Positions 11,490-22,919 of a stretch of DNA of 64,000 bases are shown here, piece after piece; the first letter of the stretch is position 1; every line of letters begins with the position of its first letter. Origin of the DNA: Todiramphus chloris collaris (taxonomy: Eukaryota; Chordata; Aves; Coraciiformes; Alcedinidae). Both the position numbers and the translations under genes were made by a program. The notes under the pieces are model-generated. The model saw only the letters and a list, made by a program, of their open reading frames with translations. It had not been told where the DNA came from and did no database searches. The stretch spans positions 5,981,460-6,045,459 of the forward strand of contig JANVCC010000261.1 in NCBI GenBank assembly GCA_025345505.1. The letters are read 5' to 3'.

Positions 11490-13934
11490 GTGAGGTTTCT
11501 TTTATGGACTGTAATGGGCCAAGCTTTACCTGTTGATCCAGAAAGAAACAAAGGGGAGGTGGGAGTGCTCAGACTCTTCAGAACTGGAATGGTCTTCAGT
11601 TCTACTGCTGAGGCTTTACCCTGGAAAATGTGGATATTGTGGAATGATGAACTAAATTAAACTGTACGTCTTTAGGAAGTAAGCAGTAGCAACAACCTGC
11701 GGGGAGGGCAGCGCTTGCTGCGATAGGAATGTGCTTCCTTCTGTGCTGTGGCACTGACATACATAGACGTGCTCGGTGCAGGGAGCCAAACTCCATCTTC
11801 TCACCTGGTTGTTAAAAACTGCCGGTGAAAATGGACATGAATCTCTGAACTTGCAGGCTGAGGTGCCCTGCCCCTAGTCTTGCTACAGTTGTTAACTGTG
11901 AATTTGATATTGGAGTGTTTACAGTGACAGAGCCAAGATTTGACAAATGTGGATGATCCAGTTTTGGAACGGGAAAGAATTATTAAAGAAGTATTGGCAT
12001 TTAGTGTAGGTGGTATTTAATAAGCATGGGGCTCTTAGATTAAGCAATTACCTTTTTTCTTTTTTTTTTTTTTTTTTTTAACTCTATCAACACATGAACA
12101 ATTTTCCTTTCACGGTCAGTATTCCTCCTGCAGTTGCCCTTCAACAAGGGCTCTGCAGTATCTGAAGTATTTTGGGGATGGTATGGAAATGGATCACGTA
12201 ATGAAAAAGTGGCAGTACATCTTTCCTGCGGTGAACACAGGAGTAGGTGTTACAGTGCTCCTTCAGCGGTGTGTGATGATGTAGCCCCAATCCTGGTCCT
12301 GGGCAGAGTACTTCTAGGAGGACAGCTTGTGTAGGAACAGAACAGCCAACTTTTCAGCTCAGGGGCGTGAGGCAAGGATGGGTGTTCACAGTTTATTTAG
12401 GGTTTAGGCGCTGTTGGCGAATCATGGGTTTCTTCGTCTCGGGCACTATTATGAATAACCTTGACTCATATTTTGGAAAGAGGCAGGAAACTTGGGGAAG
12501 GGCGGGGAATTGCATGTGATAGTTCATTGCTTCTCTAACTTTTGTTTCGGGGGGGAAAAAAACCCCAAACCAACACAAGTATTTGCCTGTTGCTCCTTTG
12601 TAGTGGTTTAATTATGCTGCAGTCATGCGGGGCAGGGAGGAGAGGCCGAGGAGATAGAGCTAATCCATATTTGATCATAAGAGACAACACTGGTACCAGG
12701 GATGAGTGGCCTGTGTTCTCATGGCGTCTGATTTTCGTGTTGGCAGCAGTGTAGGAGTATGTTGAATAGGTGAGAACCAAGTTGCATAATTGGTGGATGT
12801 GAGGCCTGCAGAGTTCTCTCCCACATATTTAAAATGTGATTAATGAAAGGCTTGCATAACTTGGGTTACTGAGGCAGGGATAAAAATCACGTTGAGTATG
12901 CGGGGCTGTTTTGCAAGCTGTGTTTGGCTGAGAAAAGTGCGAGGCTCAGTCCTGTGCTGGGAGCAGAGCTGTGCAGCTCCAGTCAGCAGTGTGCCCTCCT
13001 CTCCGGGAGGAAACGTGTAAAGGCAGTGAGCAAATCTTACAGAAGACAGCCTAGAAAAATGGAAGAGTACGTATTGCCATGTTACGTTGTATTCAGTCAC
13101 GTTTGACTCTTCATTTCCTTCCATAGCATGGAGGCCATCATTAGCCAGGTGGTTTGGGGAGCCCGTGAATCCCTTTGGTGACAAGGAGCCTCTCCTATAA
13201 AGCAGCCCCAGGAATCCGGCTCGCCTGGGGTTAGGAAAGATCAGGGCTTGGTAGAGGCAGACCTACCTGCTGTGAGGTAGCTGGAGTGACTCTGAACTCC
13301 CCATTGCTTCTCCACATCCTTCTTTCCTCAGCCCAGTCTTCTGTGGCAAAGCACAACATTCGTTTCAAATGTGATCAGAGCAAATAATTGATGTAACGAG
13401 AATTGTGGTTTCCAAGGTTCTGTTTAAAAAATACAGCTACTTCCAGCTGCAAACTTAATTACATAGTCACTCTTGGGCTTGCCTTAGTAATCTCTTCTTA
13501 CACTCACCTGTCCCACCCAGTTTTAGTGGAGTAGCTGCTTAAACAGATCATGGCATGTGAGCTGTGACTGGAAGCACCTTTTCATAATGGGTGTCTTTAT
13601 TTTCCTCAGAATATCTTTCTCAGTCTCTTCGAGGGTGACCCATACTGTAATAACAATGTCCTTGCAATCCTGGATGTAGAATCCAGCCTTCCTTTAGGTA
13701 ACATTCTGAAATGATACTACACATTGTAAGGCAGAGAAAAAGCACACCAGAAATTCTTTGTATTTTCTTCAAAATTAGTTTACTGCTGGCAGTGAAACTA
13801 GTAAAATACTAGTTTTTCCCCCTTACATGTCATTGATTTTATTTTGTTGTTGAATGGAATAATTACTTGTTGCCATGGATAATAGAAAGCATGAGTGTAA
13901 CTGTCTGAACTGAAACATGAGTTTCAAATCACAC

Positions 13935-13970
13935 TTGTTGTTGTTGTTATTATTGTTATGATTATTATTG
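13935..13970. repeat. Degenerate trinucleotide repeat (TTG)n/(TTA)n
   Basis: A TTG array passes into interrupted TTA/ATT repeats. On the reverse strand it produces an asparagine run in a chance open frame, which is not a gene. Confidence 0.8.
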
Positions 13971-14654
13971 TGTTTTCTTCCAAAATTGTGAATCTCTGTT
14001 GCAGCAAGCTGAGAATACTTTTTATACATATTGGGAGTTGCTCAGTGAGCAGAAAACCGGAGATGCCCAAGGTCAGAAGATTTGGTAAAATTTAGCAGGT
14101 GCAAGACTCCTCTAGCAAATATATCTGAGTTTTTCTTCAAGATGTGGATGTGGCCAGGGTTCCCCTGTGCTGTATGGCAGTTTTGCCACTCTGCCCCAGG
14201 CTTTCCAAGGTCCCTTCTCCTAGTACAGTGTGTGGAGGGGTGACACTTCCCAGGGAGGAGGAACTTGTGTTAGGCACCCTGTCTGCCTGGCTGAGCTGCC
14301 CAGGGAATGGTCCAAGGAGCATTTAGAAACCAGTTCTTCAAATGTTCTGCTTAGCTGGAAACTAAAAGAAGGAAACCTAGAAATGATACCTTCATTGGAG
14401 CAAGAATAACTGGTACTCAGGAGCTCTGTACATCTTCCCCCCTGGCCCCTACACCCCCATAGGAGTGGTTTATCCACATTTATAAGTTAAAGCCCTAACT
14501 GAACAAAACAGGAATGCTTTTTTTTTTGAAGGTTTAACAGGCCATGGGACAGCAGACCCAGAGAGGACCATCTCGGGCTCTGTGTGTTGGGACAGGTCTC
14601 TCCTGTGTTTAGCCAAATCCGAGTTTCTGGAGGAAACAAGCAGAATCCTGTGGC

Positions 14655-14711
14655 CAGAGAGTGTCGGAGCAGATGGTTGTAATGGTCTCTTCTGATTTAA
14701 AATCTAACAAT
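14655..14711 (+). mobile_element. Probable decayed CR1 LINE 3' fragment
   Basis: The segment containing GATGGTTGTAATGGTCTC and then TTCTGATTTAAAATCTA resembles the 3' end of a CR1 subfamily in which the body ends with a TGGTCCCTTCTG..TTAAAATCTATG-type sequence. It is short and diverged, so the assignment is tentative. Confidence 0.4.
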
Positions 14712-16177
14712 TCTCACACACTCCAGTTGCTGCATTTTGAATCGTGTAGGAGGGTTCTTTCTGATAGAATGGGAGCATGAAATCAGGCAGGAATGGGGTG
14801 TGTAGTCACCGTTGCCTATGGTGGAAAAGATTGCCTGGTGTGGGCAAAAAAAAAAATAGCTCAATGGGAAGTATTTTTCCTCTGCAGAGACTGCTACCCC
14901 AGGTTGAGGAAAGTCTCATTCTTCCACTCACTTTAAGGAATATCAGAGGACAGGGAAGAGAAAGCGCAGTCTGTTGTAGTAGCTGAAGCCGATGGGTTTT
15001 GTCCAAGCTTGATTCCAGGGCTAAACGACTGGCTTTATTTTTGGCTGTAACTGCAGAGGGTTGGTGGGAGAGAAGGAGAAGGAAATTTAAAGCTTCGTTA
15101 TTCTTGGCCCACGTTTAGTGTCTACTCAGTGTTCCTGGAAGTTCACATGCCTGCCTTACAGACCCCCTGAGAAAGGCCGTTTGCGGCGTGTTCGGTGCCG
15201 AAGGGTGCTGAGCAGGACTGCAGCTCCGCAGGAGCAGCTTGCCATCGTGTGCCCCGCTCTACAAAATCGTGTTCATAGATCATGCTCGAGATGTGTAGCT
15301 GGCACTTTGAGTAGTCTGGCTAATGTGGCTCTTGTAATTGCTGGAAAGCCAAACAAAGCACTCTAGTCCTGATCAGGCACTGAAACCAGTGGAGGAGGGG
15401 AGAGTACTCAGCAGAAATGCAGAGGATTCAGTAGGGACGGGAAGAAAGGAGAGCTGGATCTCTGGCTGTCTTCGGGATGGATTTGACAGGCATCAGTACA
15501 AGAGAGGGCATTGCAAAGATGAGCTGGACATCATCTGGTGGGGGTTCTGGTTGAACATCTCTCTGAGACAGGACTTGGTTGTCTATTCAATTTTTTTCTT
15601 CTTCATTTTTTTTTTTTTTTCATTTTTTTCCTCATTAAGTGCAGGTCTAAGTTTACAGACATAGGAATGGCTAATTAAGCAGTGACTTGCAAAGGGACAG
15701 ATTAACAAAGCTGAAATCTCTGAATCTCCAAGTGTGATTCCCAATTACTTCATAGTGCAGGACAAGATCTGGCTTCAGGTGGCCGTAGGGTAGTGTGATG
15801 CTGATCTTTCAACATAAGAAAATGTACTCTTTTTCTTTACTTAAAATTTAAGAGCTCTCAAGTATTTGTAGTAAGTGAGACAGGCAGACATAAATAGAGA
15901 TATGAAAAGTCTGTTTATGCAGAAGGATGAAAAACGAGCCCCAGAGCCACTGCTGAGTAGTCTGGATTGCATCTCTGTGGAATTGTATTCATACGCTGAC
16001 TTGTTTTGCTTTGTTTTCTGTATGGTAAAGTGCTTGTGTTGCAGAAATGAATACTGTGTAGAACTGAAATTTACTGAACTGGAATTTTAAATATCAAAAT
16101 GTCTGAAAAAAATGAACAGTAATAAGAATAAAATACTTGTTGTGAAGTTTTGTTCATTCTTCATGCAGTAAGTGTGA

Positions 16178-16435
<258 letters not shown>

Positions 16436-17950
16436 CATTGATCGCTTGATTTGACAGAATGAAGCTAAGCCTCTGATGGCAGTGTCTTTAACTTTTTAAT
16501 AATGTTACAGAGCACAGGAGATAGTCAATTGCTCCCAGGACTGCTAAATAGATGTATTTGATTGGGCAGTGTGTTGACAGAACATGTAGCTACGCAGAAG
16601 AATTGGTTTCACTTTGAATATAATGAGTTGCCAGCGCTTCTCATCGGTGACTGTGGTGACAAAAGTGTGAAAGTTTGAAAGTGCCTTAATGTTCGGTCAA
16701 AGATGGAATGGGTTTTACACTTCATTGCATACTCAAGCTGCAGGAGATTTTTTTTTTTTAATATTTCCATGTTAAAAGCCAGGGACCCTTTGTAATAGTA
16801 CTGCAGTTTTACACTAGTGCTCCTCAGTAGCTCCTTGCTGCTGCCTGCCGGTTTGGATGATGCAGTAATGCATCCAAATAGATGTGATTCAACTTACCCA
16901 TATATATTTTAATATTTCAAATTGGTTTTACTTTCCTAGGAAATTATTTTTAGTACTATTTCCTACTGCTTAATGTCCTTACTCACAGTATTGTATGAGT
17001 GGGAAGTGCTCATCTTACTGCAGTAGATAGAAAAATTTAAAAAGCTGGAAAATGTGAAGTGAAACAAACACATGTTCTTAGTGTTTTACTTGGTCTTCTG
17101 TGTAGCTAATTGTCAACTGATTAATCTACTCAGCTCTCCTGCAGTGGTCTTTAGAATGCTGCTGCAGTGAGGATGTGCTGAGTTGCCCAGGGGCTGAGAG
17201 ATGTTTGATTTCATCAACACCAGTGCTGCAGCTGCAGTGAGAGACCCTACTTCAGTGACAGAACTCACATCAGTTGCCTCCTTACATACTGTTTCTCCTT
17301 GGAGTTGACTTATGGAAGGTTTAGGGGTTTTGTTGTGGTTTTTGTTTTGTTTTTTAAGATGTGTTTAGAAGCTTTGATCTGAGGGCATATAGTGTCATAA
17401 TATACATGGCTTTAAATCTTTCTGAATTTAACTTTCTTAGTATAAAGAGTTTCTGGTGCCTCTGCTTAGTAATAGCAATTCTTATTTATTTATTTTTTTT
17501 TACACTTTCTGGCTGCGTAAGCTTCAGTGCTGTGGCCAGATAAACACTTCACTTCCTTCAAACTGAATACCACGTTTTAAAATCCTCGCTGTGATTCCTG
17601 GAAGAAGGAGAACAGGAAATAAAATGGTTATTGGAATGAAAGAGGATTGGATTGTAAGGGGTTTACTAAAGCTTGGTTCTTAAATTTTTAAAGAAATTAA
17701 CAAAAATGTGCTAAGCAGAGTTTCCTGACTCTTCATACTTCCATTCACTCACAGCTTAAATTTACATAGACAGCAGCAAAATCAAAATCTGTCCTCTAAG
17801 ATGCTGAAAAAGTATCAATGAGCTTTTCTTCCTGGCTTTTGTTAATGCAGGCAAAGAGCGTGCATTTAGTTGGCAAAATATATTCTGCTGTCAAGCAATC
17901 TCCAGAAAGTTTCCTGCCATAAACTCCTTGTTAATGAGATGAAAATTCAG
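16436..17950. other. Possible 3' UTR and downstream non-coding DNA
   Basis: If the preceding segment is a terminal exon, this begins with its 3' untranslated region. An AATAAA occurs near 17618-17623, among other A/T-rich words, but nothing proves its use. T-rich tracts occur near 16750, 17344 and 17490. No other gene or repeat family seen. Confidence 0.35.
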
Positions 17951-18120
17951 GTTGCCCAGGGAGGTGGTGGAGGCCCCACCCCTGGAGATGTTAAGGGTCA
18001 GGCTTGACCAGGCTCTGAGCATCCTGCTCTGGTTGAGGATGTCCCTGCTCACTGCAGGGGGGTTGGACTAGATGACCTTTGGTGTCTCTTCCAGCCTGGG
18101 GCATTCTATGAGTCTATGAA
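17951..18120 (+). mobile_element. CR1 LINE, 5'-truncated 3' end
   Basis: A clear CR1 3' end in forward orientation. It starts at the conserved GTTGCCCAGGGAGGTGG word, passes through CCCCACCCCTGGAGATG and GGGGGGTTGGACTAGATGA, and finishes with GGCATTCTATGAGTCTATGAA. CR1 is the dominant avian retrotransposon. It inserts mostly as short 5'-truncated copies without a poly-A tail and ends in repeats of an ATTCTATG-like word. This copy has no coding capacity. Confidence 0.94.
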
Positions 18121-21100
18121 AATACATGGAAGTTCAGAAACTGCCAGGTAGTGAGGGCACTGAGTATGTGATGGGCTCAAATGCTGCCAGTGGAGCTTCA
18201 CGGCAATGGTCAGTGCCAACCTGCAGTACCAGAGCATGTCCCATTGGAGCTTGCCTACAAGAGACATCAGTCTAAGCACGTGAAGGTTTAGGTAGCCAAG
18301 CTCTGCAATCTGCTGCTTGGGTTCTGACATCTAAATGCATTTAGAGATGTCTTCCAAACCCTAAATATTACCTTAGGCTGCTGTGGAGACCATACAGAGA
18401 TCTATAAGCTAGCACTGCATGTGCTGTCCACGCTGCCTTGTGCGGTGCCTCGTGTTCACTGCTTTTGGGAGCCAGAACCACGCGGTAAAGAGACAAAGCT
18501 TAGTGTAGCTGCCTCAGCCTCGCGGGGCTGGGTGCTGCCCTGACGCAGTCAGGCTCTGAGCTAGCTAGCTGGGGCATCTGCTCTGCAGTGAGCTCTGGGA
18601 GCTGGGAGCACTCCAGAGTCACTACCTTTCCGAGGAGGACGTGCTGCTGCCGAAGGGCAGTGCCATCAGGTGCTGGGTGCCCGTGAGCTGCCTGCCACGG
18701 CCTCCCCTGGCACGCGGGAGCTTTCCGTCTGCAGAAAGCACAACTCCAACAGTGGCAGAATGTTTGTATGAGGCTCAGCCATCAAGTTTTGGTTTTAAAG
18801 GAGGGATTTTATGTCTTTGTAGGCCAATGTTTATAAACCCTATTGCTGTATAAAATTTGGATTATAGGACTGACTTTTTGCACGCTTTAGATTGCATGCT
18901 TTAAATTTAGACTTCTGTCAGGCAAGATGTACTGCCTACCAGAATGACCTTTAGAGAGAGAAACTTAAGAGCTGATTAAAATTAATTACTAGATTTATTT
19001 CACTTTAATGGAATAACTTTTTTTTTTAACCCCTGGAAGACTTTTATGTGTCAAATTGCAGCATGATTTTGGCCGCAACACTTGAGCGGGAAGGAAAGTT
19101 GAAAAATACATTATTCTCCTGAGATTATGGGTTTAACTACCATAAAGTCATCACTCACGTATATAAATACGAGTATAAAGTAAATCTTATTTTCTACTTG
19201 CTAAATCAGGTTTTGATAAACTTATTAAATCAAAATACAGTAAAGCTTTATGAAAGAAGAAAAATTGTTTATTTTACATGAACAGAACCTGAGTTCTGGA
19301 GTCCTGCTGAGAGTCCTTCCCTTACTGGGAAACTGCTGCCCTGGTTGTTTCTGTTGGGGATGGCTGACGTGGTTTATTTTTGCTGTTGCTGTCAAAGAAC
19401 AGTCATATATGACAGCTTTTAGTCTAACCATTCCCCCTTGAATACTCTTTCCAGCTGGCTTCTCTTTAGAGTAAAAGTTAATGTAGTATCGAGTTCAATT
19501 TTCAAGTAATTAAAACCAAATGGCTAATGTGTTTTTGGCTCCTGAAACAAAAGAGATCTTTATGTCCATATAGAATGGAGTGCAGATCAAAGTTACTGTC
19601 CTGACAGTGCCCTGTCTTGGTGTGAGAAAGTGGACTTCACAAGACTCCAAGGTAAACCATCACAGCTGAGGGACATTGCTTTGGTGTCCTTTGCTTTCTT
19701 CAGGTACACAGTTCACACGTGATACTTACAGGAAGGTCTTGCCAGCTTTCTGCCTATACTAGTTTTATATTGTTGTGGTACTATTATATCCTTAATACTA
19801 AATTTCTACTCAAAGTGAATGTGTGGCATCCCATACCCTCCAGCTGATGTCAAATATTACTGCTGGTTTTGGCTTAGGCAGCACTGTAATCTTTGCTTTG
19901 ATAAATGTCTCCCTTAGCAGGTCTGGAAAATACTGTTTTATGATCTGAGCTTGGAAGATAGAGGGCATGGTGGTATCTTGCAGAATTAAACTTCAGTGTG
20001 CTGCAGCTTGTCAAGAGGAACACCTCTGCAGAGGTACCTGTGCAGGAAGAGGTGTCCCAGGGGTGTTGGTGACCATGTCTCAAACGTATTCTATGATATC
20101 TGAAAGGCTTGGAAGATACTGTCTGGAGGTTTCAACACTGTGGCTCCCGGGTTTTGTCTCACCCTTCTTGTGTTACCCTCTAGGGATGTATAGCCCATAA
20201 CTATCAAAAGCATTTCTGAGGATTTACCAGCTCAATTCGCAGAGGTCTTCTGCTCTGACTGTGAATGGCCCAGGTTCAGCCTGTTGTAAATGCCTGTGCT
20301 GTGTGGCCACAGTTCCTTATATGTGTGGATTAGTGATTTGAGAGTTGGTGGAGTTGGATTTGGTTGCTTAAAACTTGCTGTCTGGGAAAAGCAGGACAGA
20401 GTGGGCTGTGGAGTGAGCTGTGTGCACCCCCCACCCACACAGCATAGCCCCTTCTTTGAAGGGCTGTGCTAGTATTGGAGAGTGTGTGCACTGAAAGAGA
20501 AAGTGCCTTGGGATGGGCTGGCAGCATCTAGGTTATTTTGCCCCAAATACTCACTCCTACATTTAATCAAATCATAACAGAAACGTTACTGTTGTTTTTT
20601 AGGGCCTTATCTTTGTTGTTGTAACTGATGGTTCATTTGCTCTCCTGTCCGTTTGTGTTTGGGTTTTTTTTTCCCAGTCTGAGAGCAAAGCTGTTCCTTT
20701 GAGATGATGTCTAACAAAAATTGAAATCCAAACTCCTACCTTTTTCTTTGAGCTTCTACTTGGCTTTGCTCAGGGTTTGGAAGAGAATACCTCTCATGTC
20801 TCTGCTGCCGTCTCTGTGCTCCTAGGAGCCCAGTAATAAAGAGAACACTTTTATGAAAACATTAGAAAGTAGCACCCTGTTGCAGGGTGTGCCACCCTGT
20901 AACACATCCGGGGTGCTGGAAGTGCTCTCCTGTGAACTCGCCTCCCCAGCACGTAGTGAAGGTGTGCAATTGCTAATGCAGAGTAATTGCTGGTGCCCTG
21001 TCCAGTTGCTTACCTAAGTGTGCTGATAGCTTTATTAATGTCTTTTAAATGAGGAAACGCAAAACCTTCTCATACGGACCTTCCCCAGGTGGGGAGCCGA

Positions 21101-21199
21101 GTGGGAATGAGTCAGAAGTCCCTTCTCTGGTGTTAGAACTGGTGTACAATGAACATCCTCCTGAAACCTGTCCCTACTGGTTTGATTTGTTAATCACAG
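18121..21199. other. Non-coding stretch, GC-rich patch at 18.4-18.75 kb
   Basis: No gene recognised. The patch at 18.42-18.75 kb is GC-richer, with several CpGs and a short forward open frame (18641-18853) that I cannot relate to any family. A short hairpin motif lies at 20873-20889. The remainder is intron-like. Confidence 0.35.
20873..20899. other. Short perfect hairpin with an extra arm copy
   Basis: CACCCTG-TTG-CAGGGTG forms a 7-bp stem with a 3-base loop. A third CACCCTG follows at 20893-20899, so two alternative hairpins are possible. Elements this short arise by chance in 64 kb, and no T-run or gene end suggests a role. Confidence 0.5.
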
Positions 21200-21618
21200 A
21201 GCAGTGCCTGATGGGGCTGCTCCTCGCTGTGTCCTGCTGAGGCAGAGGAAGATGCTCTCTGCAGGTCTTCTCAAGAGTGAACTTGCCTTGGCAGCGGCGC
21301 AGTGGGAGAGCTCCCTGAGATTTTGCAACGCGCAGCTGCAGAAGTCTCTCCCCATGTCCAAGGGCATGCCTGCCTCTAAGACACAACTTTGCAGTCCCGG
21401 GAGGCCTACTGCTGTCATCCCTGGGGCAGTCAGGCCTTGGGCGCTGGGGGAGGACAGTGCTGAAGTGTGGTCTGAGTCGGGCATCTCTGTTAGCTTGGGA
21501 TGGCGACAGCAGCTGCTGTTGCTCAGTACCCACCTTGAACCTGATGCATCCAAGGTCTGGAATTTTTACTTTGCTGATCCTGAGCCCTCTCAGATGTTTA
21601 TAGTATGTTGGGTCTTCT
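21200..21618 (+). CDS. Weak candidate exon, 139-codon open frame
   Basis: An acceptor-like site (TTGTTAATCACAG) and a strong donor (TTCT|GTAAGT) bracket 419 bases with one uninterrupted forward frame (one spare base, 139 codons, one spare base). The peptide includes SELALAAAQWESSLRF, which could form a helix, but no domain is recognisable. Two reverse-strand frames of about 119 codons are also open over much of the same DNA, so the long frame is weaker evidence than it looks. It could be a non-coding RNA exon. Confidence 0.2.
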
Positions 21619-22241
21619 GTAAGTACGCTGTATGACTCCCTTCATGGCCCTGGAGAGGACAGCAAACGTTAAACCAGCAGCAGCTTTGTGGTATCTGTGT
21701 ACGTGGGGACAGAAGGGGTGCTTCCATCTCTTGCGTTCGGTTTAGACTCCTCACTCCCTCAAGTGCAATTTAATGCTGTCTGCTGGTCAAGGAAGGTGGT
21801 ATTGGACAAAGAGCCCTTTGTCCAGGGCTTTGCCTCCCTGGGAACTGTGGGTGGTTTCAGGGAGAGCTACGCCTGTTCTTCTGCGTAAGTGGAGCAGTAA
21901 CAGCTCTGATGGGGTAATTTTTAAGTTCAAAGAGGTGGGTGAGATCTAAGACAGGGAGGGACACTGCTCCGGAGTAGGGAACTTACTTAGCTGAGTCCTT
22001 TCCAGCCAACAGGTACACCACTCCCTGATATGAAATGCCTTTTGAATTTTAATTTGTGTTTCGCTTTGAACTTAACTTGGCACCCAACTATTGCATAGTC
22101 CTCCTGGGGTTTTTGTGCTGCACAACTGAATATAATTTCTAGAGAACAGGACCCGAGTGCCGTGTTTCTGAGAGGCAGGCTGCCATGTGTCTGTGGGCTG
22201 GTAAAAGATTAAGGAAAGTATATCCTCTGAAGAAAATCAAG

Positions 22242-22315
22242 AGAAAAAACAAAACAAAACCAGCCCACGTGTTCAACTCCCCAGTACCCAAATTTTGTTT
22301 TGCTTTGTTTTTTCT
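22242..22315. repeat. 19-bp inverted repeat with one mismatch
   Basis: The left arm AGAAAAAACAAAACAAAAC (22242-22260) pairs with the right arm GTTTTGCTTTGTTTTTTCT (22297-22315) apart from one position, across a 36-base loop. The arms are low-complexity A-rich and T-rich tracts. They may come from independent A/T slippage or be the remains of a small inverted-repeat element. Confidence 0.65.
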
Positions 22316-22859
22316 GAAAAAGGTTGTATAACAGAAAGTCTGTTTGGTATTCATTTAAAAGTCTGTTTGTAGAGTAGTGCCTGGGTGTTGCAGAGTGAGA
22401 GGGCACATGTTTTCGTGAGTGGTGTGTGCCTCGTCAGCTCTAAGTCTGACATCAGTAATGTCTGAAACACTTGTTATCGCCCATGTAGCATCATTCCATG
22501 CTTTTCTGTTAGGTGAAATGATTATGCCTTAAAATATTTATCTACTTGGTTTTAGTTTAATTGCTACCTGCTTTTTCCCCATCAAAGACTGAGGGGGTTT
22601 TATTATAAATAATCTTTTTTTTGTAATCTGGAAACTGTCTTCATATTTCTGGATTTTCGTCTTCTTGAATAATGGATGAACTGTTCTTCCGTACAGGAGC
22701 AAAGACCTATATTTAATTTTTTTATTTCATTTTCCAGAGAGTTACCTTCACCAAGTTTAGTTGCTGTCAGGCTTCACCATGGTCCTATCTGCTTGTTCAT
22801 CCACTTTTCTGTAGCTATGTAAATTTTGGCAAATGCCTCTCCATTGCTCTACAAAAAAA

Positions 22860-22919
22860 ATCAAAGGATCAAATGTATCAAATAGATACTCCAAAGAGTA
22901 TCAAATCAGAGGATCAAAG
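22860..22919. promoter_or_regulatory. Cluster of TCF/LEF-like ATCAAA(G) words
   Basis: Five ATCAAA words lie within 60 bases; the first and last are full ATCAAAG, which fits the WWCAAAG core bound by TCF/LEF factors. A perfect hairpin, GATACTC-CAAA-GAGTATC (22885-22902), sits in the middle. Homotypic clusters can mark enhancers. Local duplication of an A/T-rich word is the simpler explanation, so this is a candidate only. Confidence 0.3.

Noticed and set aside
15875-16090. 71-codon forward frame upstream of the 16.2-kb exon candidate
   Set aside because: The peptide is plausible in parts, but there is no convincing acceptor before it, and its end crosses another acceptor-like site without pattern.
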